A stretch of 64,000 nt of DNA from the NCBI GenBank assembly GCA_024734555.1, contig JANPWX010000340.1:255313-319312 (forward strand), given 5' to 3'. Position 1 is the first letter of the stretch. The number at the start of each line of letters is the position of its first letter. The notes under the pieces were generated by a model. That model had not been told where the DNA came from. It saw only the letters and a list, made by a program, of their open reading frames with translations, and ran no database searches. Positions 30,561-44,800 of the stretch are shown one piece after another. Position numbers and translations under genes: made by a program. The DNA is from Trochalopteron elliotii (lineage: Eukaryota; Chordata; Aves; Passeriformes; Leiothrichidae).

Positions 30561-32231
30561 CAGCTCGGTGCAGGGGAAAGGGAAGAAATGCTCAAGAGGC
30601 CCCAAGGGAAAAAGCTACAGGGCAATGCTAGATTTGGCTTGCTGTACCTTTGCCCCTTGGGAGATGAATGCTCCACCCCCGGCACCCAAAAAGACACAGG
30701 TTTTTAATCCTTGCTTATGCACTGGCCTCTCAAGCAGGTTCCTCTTTTCAGTGCTTTCAGCGTTCAGGCTGTGTGGCTGAATATATTTCCTGATTTTTCT
30801 CTCCTTCTCTTTCCACTCTGATCCCCCCGGGCTATTTCCCATGCTTTTCTTCACTTTCTGCCAAGCAGTGGGAAAGCAGCAGCCCTGTCTGACTGCCTGC
30901 GATTATGGGGACTCTTATCTATGAGCAAAGTCTCTGTTTGGCATGGGAAAACCTTAAGTCCCAGGGGTTTATGGAGCAGAGAAATATATGTTACTGTTTT
31001 CATGCCTCGCTTGTTAAGGAGTCCCAAACTTTCCCATCCTACTGATGCGTGTTTACCTGCTTGCTTTCCCAGTGAAAGGATGCAAGTTTGCTGTTTCCCT
31101 TCTCCATCCATTTAACTTTGTCTGGTAAAGATGGGCAGGCATTGCAGACAGTCTCTGAATTTTAAGAGAACTGTACTTCAAATCTAGATGCAAGGACTGC
31201 GAAGCCTCTTGCTATGTCCTGCCAAGGACTGAACTGGTTTTTTGGCTTCTGCATCTGTCATTTGTTTCAGTGTTGTTTGCCCCTTAGGTGGTTGTTGGGC
31301 CCAGTTACTGTGATATTATCTTTCTTAGCATCAGATACTTGTGAATTCAAATGTATCAGTGTTTGATGTGGTCTGAGGCACTGCAGATTCAGCCAGACCT
31401 TGGGAGTTACAATGTTTTTACGGCTTCTAATTGCCTTGTCCCAGCTGTGGCAGCTGTGACAGCTGCTAATTGCTTTCCAGGGATGAAATCACAAAGGATG
31501 AAACCATGGGACAGCAGGCCATGGAGAACCTGAAGGGTGGCTGAGTGGTAAGGAGGGAGCTTGTGTTAAATGGAACACAATTACTTGAGAACATGGAGAT
31601 GAACCTGAGGGCAGAAACCGGGGAAAATATGCGGAGGTAAGAGGGGAGGAGTGATGCCTGTTTGGAAGGACACATATAAAGGGAACAATGGAGTGCCTGG
31701 AGATATGAGTACATTTTAACTGAGAAGCACCCTTCTGACTCTCCTTGTGTCTGTCTTTGTTTTCCTCATTCTTACGTGGGACCTGCCACATCTAAGAGGG
31801 ATTTCTCCTGGACTTGCCCTAGGAGTTGCCACTGGGCTGTTTGCTGACAGCAGCAACAACACAGTGTAAATGCATTGCAATACATGAACCTTGCAGAGCT
31901 GAAGAGGGAGATGGGCTCTTCTTAGGAGTCACTGCCTTAAGAGTGAAGCAGCCTCAAATTTGGTGAGTTGTCCTTGGCCTTCCCTCTCCCTGTCAATTCT
32001 TTCCATTGCATCTCCACTCAAGCATCACCTTTTGTCTAGTGCCTCGAGCATGCCTTGTGCTTCACTCCTCAGCAGGGACCCAGCAGTCCCTGAAGCTGTG
32101 GGGCAGAGCTGCTCAAAGGCTCCCATTTGCTAGGTGAGCCCTGCATGCCCAGAGGGAGCAGAAGACTTGGACCAAATCATGGTCTGGGGATTGACAGGAT
32201 GGTTTCTGCTTTGGACAAGAGCTCACTGATA

Positions 32232-32378
32232 TTTCTTCCTATGATCTAATCTCAACCTACCTCTTCTCAGTCTGAAGCCATTCCCTCTTGTCCTGTTACT
32301 CCATGCCCTTGTCAAAAGTCCCTCTCCCACTCGATAGTAACCCCTTTAGGTGCTGGAAGGTGGAATAGGGTCTCCATT
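32232..32378 (-). repeat. CR1 LINE internal fragment
   Basis: The blocks agccattccctcttgtcctg and ccctttaggtgctggaaggt belong to the reverse CR1 3' region. The terminal tail itself is missing. Confidence 0.8.
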
Positions 32379-32984
32379 TATTTCTCCATTTACTTGAGTG
32401 GAGATATGCTAGAGAACATGTGTTCTCTGTACTTGACAAGATAAAATTTCAGTCTGAGTTTATTGCTTTTTTAGGATTCTTTTGCCCTTTGCAGGCTTTT
32501 CAAAGGAGTAGCTGAGTCAGATAGGTCTGTCTGTTGGGGCCTGGGAGAGGAGGGAAAAGATCTCTGGGTAGAAAAAAGGGAGAGGATAGGAAAAGAGGAA
32601 CAGATGGATGCCAGCAGAAGCTAGAGCCCAAAGCAAGGGATAAGTTATGTTTTTTGAGTCTCTTGATACTGAAAAGTGTTATTGCCATAGTGATACTGCT
32701 TGGAATACAGGGCCAATGGGGATTCAGGAGATGCCAGAGAGAAAGGCATTTTGCTCTTCTTTGGCCAGCCTGATGTTCTTGGGAGAACCAGAGGCTGGTG
32801 GCGGGGGTTGTGAACAGCAGGTTGTGTTTGTCCCTCATTCCCCAGCCTCCTCTGCAATGAAGTGTCCCTTTCCCAATAACCCCTGGGTTTGGAGAGGTGA
32901 CTTGTTTGGAAAGACTCAGGCAGGAGGTCAGGAAATTCTTAATTCCAGTGGTGTCATAAGTACTCTGATGCATAGATGAAGGTC

Positions 32985-33122
32985 TGATACTGCCTGGAGA
33001 AGTTTTGGATGCCACATCCCTGGAAATGTTGAAGGCCAGATTGAATGGGACTCTGAGCAACCTGGTCTAGTGAAATGTTCTTTAAGATTCCTTCCAATCC
33101 AAGCAATTCTGTCATTGTGTGA
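32985..33122 (+). repeat. CR1 LINE 3' fragment
   Basis: The blocks gccagattgaatgggactct, gagcaacctggtctagtgaa and attccttccaatccaagcaa mark a forward CR1 3' end. Confidence 0.88.
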
Positions 33123-33374
33123 TGAAGCTGAAAACACTTTTCCCTTTCTGCTGGGGGTGAGCCCACAGTGAATTATTTAAATATTCAGAAGCTCCAAGGC
33201 CAGATGATGTTTGATACATGAGAGAAACTGGATGCTGCAGGTATCAAGTAGCCTGTGCTATGGGTAAACAGGTGTAACCTGGACAGACTGTGGCTACTGT
33301 GTGCCAAACCCCATGGGAAGTGCCACAGAAATCCCAAATAGCAGGTGACTGTGCACTCCATACAAGGATACTCT

Positions 33375-33660
33375 GAGGAGAAGGACGAAACATGAACTAC
33401 AAGGAAAGACTAGAAAAGCTGGGATACTTGAGGCCAGAGAAGGTTTAAGAGGAGACATCTATATGTGAATACATGTAATACCTAACAGAGGAAGAGTTTA
33501 AGCTGTTCACTACATCTACGACAAACAAGGCATGAAGTAATGTCCTTAACTGTAATACATGGGATAAGACACTAGGAAAAAACCCCCCATCTTATAGTTA
33601 TAAGGTGAGTTAGGACTTGTCCAGCCTGTCTTAAGAGATGGTGGGAACTCCATCACTGAC
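33375..33660 (+). repeat. probable degraded CR1 fragment
   Basis: Tactctgaggagaaggacga, the aggaaagactagaaaagctg block, and aggccagagaaggtttaaga resemble the internal CR1 3' region, but divergence is high. Confidence 0.45.
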
Positions 33661-35638
33661 AATTTCATGAGGGATAAACTAATACCTAGGTTTAACACCT
33701 GGCATGCTGCTGTAGCCAGACAGATGATGTGGACAGTGTTTCAGGATCTCCATAATCTGTTTTCCTGTCAAATCCTGTGTGTTTGTAGACAAATATTGAT
33801 GTGTGAGCCTTGTGCCCACACCTGGGAATGTGAGTAAGAAACCTCCTGGCCCTTTGACAGCAAAACGAATGGGTTTGGTCCAGTGTCCTGAATGCCTATT
33901 GCTGAAGGAGAAGGGCTGAGCAAGAATGGACTCTGTGCTTTGGTGGTACAGGAACTCATATTTTGGGAATCCTTGTAGGAGGTAACAAATACTGCAATCC
34001 CATGGCATGTGACAACCTTCTGGTAAGAGCTCTGAAGATTCATTATATTCAGAAGCTGTGGCTGTTGTAACTTGGTAATTGCTGGGTTTATGCCAGGTGT
34101 ACTTTAGGCCAGCTGATGAAACCAGCCGGATCAGCTGTCATCTGCACCACAACCCCCAGCTGTGCTCTGGGAATTCTAAAGCAGGATCACCATTTTGCCA
34201 CATGAGATTGACATCAATTTTTTACTAAGGGTCACCTGTGGTGCCAGGATCTGGTACTGATGAGCTTCTAGGGATGGCTTGACCCCACCACATCCAAGTG
34301 TGTGTGATTCCCTATGGCTGTCCTGGATGGACAGACACATCTGTCTCAGAAAGGCATTCAGGGCACGACATTCTTAGCACTCCATAGTTAGTACTGGTCC
34401 AAAGTGAACCCCCTTTTTGTTTCTTTTCCATCCTCTTTCCTTGTCCTCCAGCTGCCAATAGGCTGGGGCATTTGGAAGGGGTATGAGGGGAGTGTCTTTT
34501 CTGTTTTAACTTGTGTCTCATGTCTCTGATTTATTTGTGCTTTCTGCAGACTGGTCAGTTATTTGGATGTGTCTGTCTGCAAGGATTTATGCACTGATTT
34601 CTCCAAAGTCACACTAGGATCTGAGTTATTTCCAAACACAAACCCTTTATACATGTGTTTCATCCACGTGTATAGTGCAGTAAACTGTTTATTCTTCCTC
34701 TTAAATTATTGTTATTACATCTGAAAAATCAGGGAAATCTTGAGTCCTAAGCTGGGATTTTGCAGCAGATATACCAGGATTTGAACATGGTTGATGGGGA
34801 CTCAAGGATGTGATGGCACTTTTAATGCAACAGAAAAACATTTCTGACTAACTCAACTCCAAAGAAGAGCTGTATAATGGGGCTTCTTTACATGCCCCCA
34901 CAAAACTGTTTTCCTGTATCTTTCCTTGAAGTCTTGGTAGTGCCCTGCTGGGTGAACCCCTCTTCAACTAACACTAGTCCCTGTGCTATTTGCTTCACTG
35001 TAACTACACTGGTTGCAATTTACCACCAAGTTCTTTGTTTTCAATTGTGATTATGAATAGATCTCCCACATATGCATCTTTGCAGCTGGTCTTTCTACAC
35101 TTGAAAATCTGTTCCAAGTAAAGTTGTTTCAGCCAGGTAATAATTATTTCTTATGGGATCAGTCTCTGCAGTGCTACAGTTTTTCCGGGATAAGAGAGCT
35201 GTGTACCTGGGGGGGTTTAGTGCCTTTTCTACATGAGCTAGTTAAACTGATAGCATGTTTCAAACAGTCACAGCGATGCTGAATAATTCCCATAGCTAAT
35301 CCTAGATTCAAATTCATATGACATAATTTGAAATGTACTTAAGTTAATGAATTAATTTCCCAGAACTCCCTGTTATGGCCAAAAGGAGGCAGAGGTAGCA
35401 TCAAAGGTGGTTCAGAGTGCCTAAGTTACAACCAAGAGCACCACTGACTGCTAAGAGGATTTGCAGTGACCATCCTTCTCAGCTTGCTATCTCATTTTGG
35501 TATATAAAAATTAGGTGGGATGTCCTCAGCATCACTTCCTGCTGGTCTCAGCATCTGCTTGGGAAAACTTGCTCTCCTTTTTCAAATATGGAAAGCTTAC
35601 CCAACAGTCTTCCCATAAAACTTGTGTTGTTGTTTCAG

Positions 35639-35847
35639 GAGGAAGATGAGATAAAGCCTCTCAGATGGAAGCCAGTCCCACCAGCCTGAAGAGGCTGAAG
35701 TTTGGGAAGCTGAAGGTGGTCCGCCGGAGCCTGCTGCAGAGGTACGAGCACCAGCCCTTCATCTCCTGCCTGGCTGGATTCTACAGCTGCCGGTGGAAGC
35801 GGTACCAGCGCGAAAGGACCGAGCCTGGGAAATGCTGCTGCAGCATG
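35639..35847 (+). CDS. GDPD4: GDPD4 first coding exon (5' UTR 35639-35664, CDS from 35665)
   Basis: The acceptor is ttgtttcag and the donor agcatg|gtaaag. The start ATG at 35665 is preceded by an in-frame TGA at 35647-35649 within the exon, so translation cannot begin further upstream in this frame. Its context is modest (G at +4, C at -3). It gives 61 codons. The cytosolic N-terminus includes [19 protein letters not shown], similar to the [15 protein letters not shown] motif of GDPD5. Confidence 0.9.
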
Positions 35848-38800
35848 GTAAAGGAGCTCAAAATCAGCACAGACTTGGATTTCTCTACTGCGACAGGGCA
35901 GTCTATGCAGACAAGGGGTTGATGTTGTGGAATCCCAGCCCAATATCGTTTGGAACCCACTGGGATCTGTTAGGCTGTTAGATTTTGCTCTAAATGCTCG
36001 ATGAATTGCTGCTTCTGGGACAGCCTCAGTTTGTCTGTGCCACCACACAGCTAATAAATGTGGACTTTGCAGCAACCTCTCCTAGCCAGTGAAACATCTC
36101 AAAGCCATAGAATCAAATAGAAGAAGTAACATTAAGGTTGGGTGGACACTAAGAGCTGCAAAGAAGATTGCTCTACAGTGCAATTTCCTCTCATGTGAGG
36201 CAGTTAAAATCTCGTTCATTTGGGAAGTCACTGAGAACAAGTAGTGCAGAGTATGCTTTTGAGAACATTTTCCTGGTTACAAGGGACAGGATGGGAATTC
36301 CTCTCCATATTTACCTCAGTTAGAATTCCAACACCAAGCTACATATTTTTAGGGACAGCCTGAAAGTACCTGCTGTTTGCTTTGATCGCTCTGGGCTGGC
36401 AATAGCTCTGACTGCTTGTCCTTCCTCTCCCTCTCCAGCGGGAATGCATGTTTTTCCCATTGCTCGTTGCAGCTTTCTGCTTTTCTCTGGTCTTTCTGTA
36501 CACGTGGGGTGAAGGTAAAAATGACTACAACGGCTTTGACTGGTAAGTAATGTCTTTTCCTTCTCCCACCTCTTCAGCAGGTCACTAGGATGACTGGGAA
36601 GGGATGAGCACCCTCCAGAGCAGCTGTGGTGCAACGGGGCACTTTAGTCATGAAGCAAAGATCTGGCACCTTAAACTCTTGGTTACAGCATCCAAATTGA
36701 ACATCCAGTGACTCTTGTGGTGCTGAGACTCTGCCTTTACTTGGGTACAATTTTTAGGTGTAAGTGTGAATTTCGGAGAAAGGGGAGAATTGTTGTCACA
36801 AAAATTGTGAATGGAAGGGACTAAATAACTTTTTCCACCTCTGAGTCATTCTTCTCCCCCTTCCCTTTCTCCCCCATTCCACATGAAGAAGTCTAGTGGC
36901 TGGAATCTGAGGCATTGCACCAGCTATCTCACTGAAAGAGAATTCCATGTTCCCAGATTCAAAAGTAAGAAATAACCATCAGGGATTTATGCACATCTTT
37001 TCCTTCTGTAGTACGTAGGCAACAGCTATGCAAATTTGCCCCCTGAAATTAAATTAAAACTGCTCAAATATTATGGGAAGGAAAAATATAATAATGTGTT
37101 TTAGTCTGGTTAATACAATCAGGGATTTTGGGAAGGACATTCTTAATCACTTTTGCATGTTACAGCATAGGCTATTCCTCTGCCCTTCTTTGTCTTATTG
37201 CTTAGAAAATTTCAGAATTTCAAGGAACAGGGCTGTTGTTCCTCTCTAGTCCATGTGCTAACCAAAAACATTCTTACAGCATTTTATTGGTTTGTTTTTA
37301 GGTATAACTATGGGAACCTGGGCTTCTGGTTTCTGTGGTCTCTTGTTATCCTCATTGTGGCTGCAGTCTTGTTCACATACGTCTCGCTGTTATTGGTAAG
37401 GAATGCTCCTTGAAAGCTGACCTTGATTTGTAGTCCTGAAAGGGGTGGCTTTAATGTGTCAGACCAAAGCTCAGTCTAGTCGTCCATATGATCCCTAGAC
37501 AGTGAAAGTTGGGAGATGATCTGGAACACAATGAATGTTTACAATGCTTTCTCCCCATATCCACCTGCCAATGACCAGTTTCAGCTCAGGGGTCTCTGAG
37601 CCAGATGTTGTTTCTGTGATTTTTTTCAATGATTTCCCTTTGATAAATGCGTACAATATCTCCTTGAACCCAAGGAAAGCTGACCCAGCAGTGGCTGGAT
37701 TTAGATTTAGGGGGAACTAAAAATTGTTGCTTTGGCAGCAGGGAAATATGAGGCTCTGAGTCATGTAGCCATGGTGATACGTCATCACAGCAGAGTTATT
37801 CTTCTAATCCTGGGTAAAAAGTTTTACTAGGGGAAGGAGAACAGAACTTGTATCACTTGACTCACTTTCCTTTGCTGGAGGATTTTCTCCAGGTAGAGGC
37901 TATAGATGTGATCACAAAATGCTGCTGAAGTTTATGCTGAAAGAGGTTCCTGAAATCTTCACTTTTCCAAATCCTGTGGAATTCTCTAATATGATGTCTG
38001 CTTTGGTTAGGGAGGCATACCAACCCCAAAATTTTCCTAAAACTTGTACTTACTCATCTTTATTCCTCTGTTCTTTCCCTCATAAGAAAGCTCTCAAATA
38101 CAGATTTGCACCTGTTTTTCCACCTTCTTCATCCAGAGCTATAGACCAAGAATTCACTTTGACTCCAGGCACTGGAGTCTACATCAGTCCCATGCCTGCT
38201 CTGACTTTCAACTGGAAATGCCAGGTGCTGACGGCGAGGTTATGGCTTTGTCTCACCTCTGTGACCAAGACAACCAGCTTTTATCATCCATTCCTGCTGT
38301 TTTTACCCATTCCCTGATGTGTCATCATACAGTCAGTCTGTAAATTGCTTATGACAGGGAACCTCTCTTGGCTTTGTCCGTTCAGTACCTAACACAATTG
38401 GTTTCTGGGGTCCTTTCTTCCTGATGAAGTACAAATAAATAGTACTTTTATTCTAGTGCTAGCAATAAAACCCCCGAAGTGATAAATAGGACAGGTGCTT
38501 GTTCATGCCCACAGCAATCAAGAGCATCATGAGATGTGGACTGAGTGAGCTCTGAAAGGGACAAACAACGATAATTAATTACAAGGATTTTGTAACACCA
38601 TGGTGGCTCTAGGGCTCATGGACTATTATCCAGCAAAGCCTACCTGGCTTTCCCAGGGGCCATGGAGTAGTGTGGGTAGTTTGGTGGTTACAATACTACT
38701 TGGGGCAACTCAGGGCTTTGCCAGAGATGCCCATATGACATGGATACATCTGAGATGGTGCCTCAGCAGGCTGAGGATCTGGAGTCAACCTCAGGATCAG

Positions 38801-41800
38801 AGTAACTCACCATAGCCCATGCTAGAAACCGGCTTTACTGGATTTCCTGGGCTTGAGGAGCCTGAAGACCCCTGGGGCTGATGTGTCAGCTTGGTCATGC
38901 TCTGTCTGGATCCAAATGTCAGCCAGTGCTCAAGGAGTGGACTTTCTTAGAGCGTTTTCAGTTTTTTGTCACCATGAATGTAATGACTGCAAGCTATCAG
39001 GGCAGGTGATGGACAAAGTAAAGCCAGAAAGGAAGGTGGAAGATATGAGGTAAAATTGCTGTCCTACACGGTTTAGTTCAGTCCTGGTCTCACTCTTTAA
39101 CATGTAGCTACATCTTCCTCTCAAGCCTCTCAGTTCTGTCTAACGAGGCTAACAGCATTTGCCTTCCTCAGAAGGGTGACCATGGATAAACCTGAAAGAT
39201 GCCAGTAGTCTGTATGGTATCAGACAACAGGAGAAACACTTCAGAGGTTCCTCTGCTCTGGGAACAGCCTCTCCAGTGAAAGTCCATTTGCCTTTTGCTT
39301 TTATGAAGCTGTTAAGTGACTCAACCAAAAGCTGTTGGGTATTTCTGAGGACACTTGTCCTGCTTGATTGCATCACCATGCCATCATGTCCTTTGTACCA
39401 AGACTGCTGCATGCATCCATGCTGAGCAGTGGGTTCTGGGGGCGTGAGGCTGCTACTTAAATATCATTAGGTCTTGAGGGAAAGAGGAGCAAGGAAAGTT
39501 AGCACTGCCAGCACTTATGCTCCTGCTATCTCAAAACATGAAGGTATTGTAACAACCTTTAAAGGTTGCTACAACCTTCAAAATGGGCAAAGCTCATCCT
39601 AGCAGGGCTCTTTCAGAGAAGGACTCTACCAGGAATCCACCCCTCCACCACTGTTTGCAGAGCTTCCTTTTCACTGAAGGCTTTGATGGACCACCCAACA
39701 AAACACTGGGAGCCTCAAGGGCTGGTAAGAGTTAACTCAGCCCTTCTACATCTAAATAAGGCATTCACTGTGGGTACTATTCGATGGATGGGTTGCTCTA
39801 ATACATTTCAGACACCTAATGGCCAGAGAGGTTCTTCCATGATGAATTACACCTGAAGTTCTGGTTGAACAGTGTTGGAGAGTATCTTCACCTCGATGAT
39901 GTTTTCTGGGGATGTTTTGCATGAACAGCCCATCACATCAGAAAACTGAACACCCTGATGCCCTTGTTGGAGAAGAAAGATTTTATATCAACCACTGGCT
40001 GGTCTGGTTTTGCTTGTGAACACCACACCCTCTTTCTTAATGATGGCACCCAGCTGGAACCTTCAAGCCTGCTTCCATGACCTTACTGTGACCGACTGAA
40101 GCATACAGACTTCTGCCCACCAGCCACAAGTGGCTGAAGAAAATGCTGCACAAGAAAGCATTAGCTGTCTGGACAAAGATGCTCTCCATCCATGTGCATC
40201 ATTGTCATTTTTTTCACACAATCAATTTCAATTAATTCCATTGTTCAATTGACGATTTTCTCATTCCTGTTAGGGTTAAGAGGTTAAACCGAGGGGTCTA
40301 ATTACAGAACTGTTTATGCTCAGTGGAGAAGAAAAATCTAGTCTTGTTTAGTCTTTCAAACCCCAACAAATAACATTTGCCTCGCTGCAGTTCAACCCTG
40401 TTCTTTCTAAGGTTTGTGGGGAGGTAACTTGTGACTGTACAAAGTAAAGAGGTTCAGATGCATTGTGGCCTCTTCATTCATAGATGGAGAGGACTCAAAA
40501 TAGTACACTGACACTGAAATCCAAAATGTGATCTCAAAACTCCATCCCTAAGAGAGTGGGGTACCAGACAAGTTCCGAGTTTTTTGCCATAAAGTGAATG
40601 AATATAAGGACCTGAATCCAGCTGCTGTGAACACCTAAGTGAGCAGGTGTTTCAGGTGAGCTGAGTGTCTAAGTGCCTGCCTGTATGTCCTTGTAGTGTA
40701 GGTTCAGAGCCTGCCCACACCTCACCAGAAGTATTGAGATGATTACAAGGTTGTTCCCATGCTGAAGTAGAGTGGAGTTACCCATCTGCTGTCCACCCTT
40801 TGCTGCATTAACCGTGTGGTCAATGCAGCCATTCAGAAAGAGGGAGACAGAAATTAAATTCTCATTGCAGTGAATCCATTTCTCTTGCCACTGGGAAGCA
40901 TCCTTTAATCACCACTTTGCAGGTAGATGGTGGAGGGGAGACATTCCCATACCTCATTTTAAAGAAGACAAGAATGCAAGATTTGGAGGCTGTAAGATTC
41001 TGGGAGATGATGGGATTGGCAAGAGGGACCTTAACTCTAACCTTGGCAGTATTAGTCAGAAACATACTGGTCACCTAAGCCCTCATGCCTCTGTACTTAT
41101 ATTAAACAATCTCAGAAAGTGTGTGGAAGCAATTTGGAGTAGACAGACCAGTGAGAGGACATGAGGGAATATCATAAAACTGTATCAGTGGAGGTTTAGG
41201 TTAAAAATTGGTAGAAGGTATTTCACCCAGAGGGTTGTTGAGCACTGGAACAGGCTGCCCAGGGAAGTAGTCATGGGTCCAAGGCTGTCTGAGTGCCCTG
41301 GGTTCAAGAAGAATTTGGACTACAGTCTCAGGAACATGGTGTAATTCCTGGTGTGATTTTGCACGGGGCCAGAAAATGGACTTTGATGGTCATTGTGGGT
41401 CCCTCCTGGCTCAGAATGTTCTAAATGTTTGGCTTTACGGTACGCAAGGATGGGGTCTTTGTGTAGCACCACTTGCAGCAAAGGAGCAGAGTGGCTTTTT
41501 GCTCTCATTTTTTCACCCTGAAATAGCTTATTTAAATGGGGCTGATTTAAGACCTTTAGCAGTATTTCAGTTCTCTCTCACCTGTTCCCATGTTACTTAT
41601 AATGTACTGGGTACATTTATTCCATTAAAGAAAGCCAACATGTCAAGAAGCACTTGTATTCACTGCTGAGTTTATCATAGAATTGTAAAATGGTTTGTGT
41701 TGGAAAGAACCATCAAGGTTATCTAATTCCCACTCCCCTGCCATGGACAGGAACATCTGCACTAGAACATGTTGCTCAAAGCCCCATCCTACCTGGCCTT

Positions 41801-44800
41801 ATATCTTTCTTCAAATCAGCATAATCCTGGAAAGAGAGTGTGCTTGTGGATGGATAGGAAACAACTTACATTCACTTGCAATTGAGTTTCAGGAGAGAAG
41901 ACCCTCTTCCCCCAAATCTATACATCTTGTTTTCATATAATCCTACTATCCTACAGTCTGGAGGGACTTGCATCATAAATGATCCTCCTCAGAGGAGCAC
42001 TGACATCTACTAATAGATACTTTTCTCTAAGCCCTCATACCTGGTGATACTGGTCCCAATGAATCCTTTACAAAATGATCATTTACAGTGGCTGGGAAGT
42101 TTCCCCAGGCATTTAGACTTCTGAGCATAGACCTGTGCATTTTCACAGCAGCAAAGTGCTTCTTAGGGTGAAATTCACCTCCAGACTCACTGGTTACTTA
42201 GGTATGAAACTCTGTGAAGAAGCTCTTTTTGAGAACTGTGGACTGACTCCCCTCATTTTTGGCTTGTTGGTGTTCAAGGCATCTCGGGTTGTCCTCTGTC
42301 CTGGCTGGGGTTTGTAGCATGCTTCACAAGAACCCTCCCCAGGGGCTCCAAGTTGCCATCAGGTGGAAAGAATGTGCCAACCATCAAAAACTGGAGTAGT
42401 TTAATCCCCAAGACACTTTTCTCTGAGGCAGGTCTGAGATGTGCCTGTCTCTTAGATTTCCTGTGGTTAATGTGGAAAAATTGCCTTTTTTGCTGTCTGC
42501 TCTGTACTTTTGTGCTGCTCTGGGGCATTTTTTATTCCCTGACTTCTCTCCCATGGTTGATGTGTCTCTAATCACAATAAATGTGTAGAAAATAGTCAAG
42601 GTTAGTGCTGTATTGGTTTATACAATAATAATTGACCCTGGCCATCATACCTCTTTCAGAGTCTCTCCTCACAAAAAGTCATTGTAAGCGAGTACCCCAA
42701 AGTGCCCAATTATCTGTTACCCAGGAAAATGTCTTTGATCCTGAAGGGCAGTCTTGATATGTGCTTGACCATTTCAGAGGCATTTTTACTGTAGCACTAA
42801 ACTTTTCTCTCCATGCACCTGTCCTGCAAACATTGACATTGAGCAGGAAGACCTAGTGTAAGGTAACTTCCCAATGCAAAAATAATTCCAGAAGTGCCTC
42901 ACATCACCACCTTCCACCAGGATGCATACAATCTCTTCTTGATTTCCCAGGTCCTTGCGATGTGTTTGCTTGCAGAAGGTCAGCAGCTGTACCTGCACTG
43001 GAGTCACAAGGTGGGGAGAGTCAGGCCTTTCTGGTAATTCTAACCTATGCTTTTAATTGAGTCTGTGGTGTTTCTTTGCACAGAAAACCTCTTAGACTGT
43101 GGGAGAGAAAGAAGAGAGGGAAGAGGTTAATCTTACAAGACTGAGATACCCATGAAAATAATATCTCCACCTGAGCTGATCACTAAAACTCCTTTTGCAC
43201 TCAGTGGAGGGATATGAATCCTACTGAGGATGCAATTCATCCAGCTGGTCATAGGTCTCTAAATTAAGATGAGATGAATCACACCCAAAGAACCATTTTT
43301 CCAGAACTACTGACTCCAAAAGGTGCCTGCAGTGACTCATTCAGGTGAAGATGTCTATATTTGGCACATCTACATATGGTAACATGAAGTCAAAAGCAAA
43401 GTTTTCATGAGAAGCACTGCATGATTTTCTGGATCAGGCCCCACCAACAGTGAAAAAAAGTGTCTGCTCTCTCCGCAGGAGAGAAAGGTGGCTTTTCCAA
43501 GACATCCTGATGCTTTATACCTTTTGGTCTTTGGATGGTTCCCTGGGAGTGTTCAAGGCCAGGCTGGGTGGGGCCCTGAGAAATCTAGTGTATGGCATCC
43601 CTGCCCATGGCAGGGGGGCTGGAACTAGATAATCTTTAAAGTCCCTTTCAACTCAAACTGTTCTATAGTTTTTAATTCTATTCTAAGAATAGAATTTGGG
43701 AAATAGAATAGATTTGGGAAATGCCTTTTGGAGTTTTGAAGATACAGAAACAAATTATCAGGGGCTTGTTGCTGTAAAATTATGGGTTAGAATCATCTTC
43801 CTTAAGTAATTTTTGAGGCTATGTGAGGCATTTAAAAATGCTCCTCTATCCATGCAGTTTAGGGTAGGATGCAATGCTATTGTAAACTCTGCAGTGGGAG
43901 GGAATAGCTGAACATGCTGCTGCTTGATCCTGCTTTTCTTATTTAAGCAATGGAAACTGAGTGATCTTTACTACTGAAAAATAGGTTCCAGAAGAACCAG
44001 AAAGTTGTAGAACAATTTGTAAAAACCAACCAAACAAAAAATGAAAAAAAAAAGAATAATAATGAAAAAGAGGCATTCTTGGGTTCAAGGGATTAGGGAT
44101 AGATTATTAAAGTATTGATCTGTAGAAGACTCCCTGAAGAATGGTTTGGGCCTTGGTGCAATTGCCTTTAGTTGTCAGCAGAAAGATGATAAACCAAGAA
44201 GTGTCTGCCATTACCACAGTGCTGGAGTGCTGCTACCAAACGGAACAAGAAGCTGAAGAATTGACTGAGACACTGCCTCACCTTTTTGGTTAAAAAGTGA
44301 ACTCTTATGTCTTAATTACGGGAGGGTTTGCTATCACTGAAGCCTGTTACAAGGCAGCTCATACAACAAGGAAGTTGTGTTGTTGTCACTTTTGGGTGAA
44401 ATTTGTTGCTTCTGAATTTAGAAGTGATGAATTCCATCTGCAGGTTAGGGATTTAATGTAAACTGATCACCCAGGCTCCATCTATATCAATAGAGAGAGA
44501 GGTATACATTCCATCATAATGCAAGCAGGAATGGATCACCTCTGAAATTCCTCTTTCTCCACTGATTACAGAGATAATCCTGAGAGCTGACTTAGTTGAG
44601 TACCCAACTCCTAAAATCAGACCTGCCATACTGATAGCATTGAGGATTTGGTTTTAGTCCCATTGGATCTCTCTGTGTCTGAACTGGCACAGTCAATCTC
44701 ATGCATCCAAAACAATTTTTCAAACTGCTTAAATTAGCTGAGACTTAAGATGGATGGCATACCTTATATAGAAATGCTGAATCTGATTTATGTCTTCTTT

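Larger units (their letters stand above)
30561..35638 (+). other. GDPD4: probable first intron or 5' flank of GDPD4
   Basis: No coding exon is seen. It holds three CR1 fragments (32232-32378, 32985-33122, 33375-33660) in otherwise unique sequence. Whether it is intron or intergenic depends on whether the 30.2-30.56 kb island is the GDPD4 promoter. Confidence 0.4.
37396..42950 (+). other. GDPD4: GDPD4 intron 3 (5.6 kb)
   Basis: The largest GDPD4 coding intron. It contains CR1 fragments at 41125-41430 and 41676-41805. No other exon or element is recognised. Confidence 0.7.
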
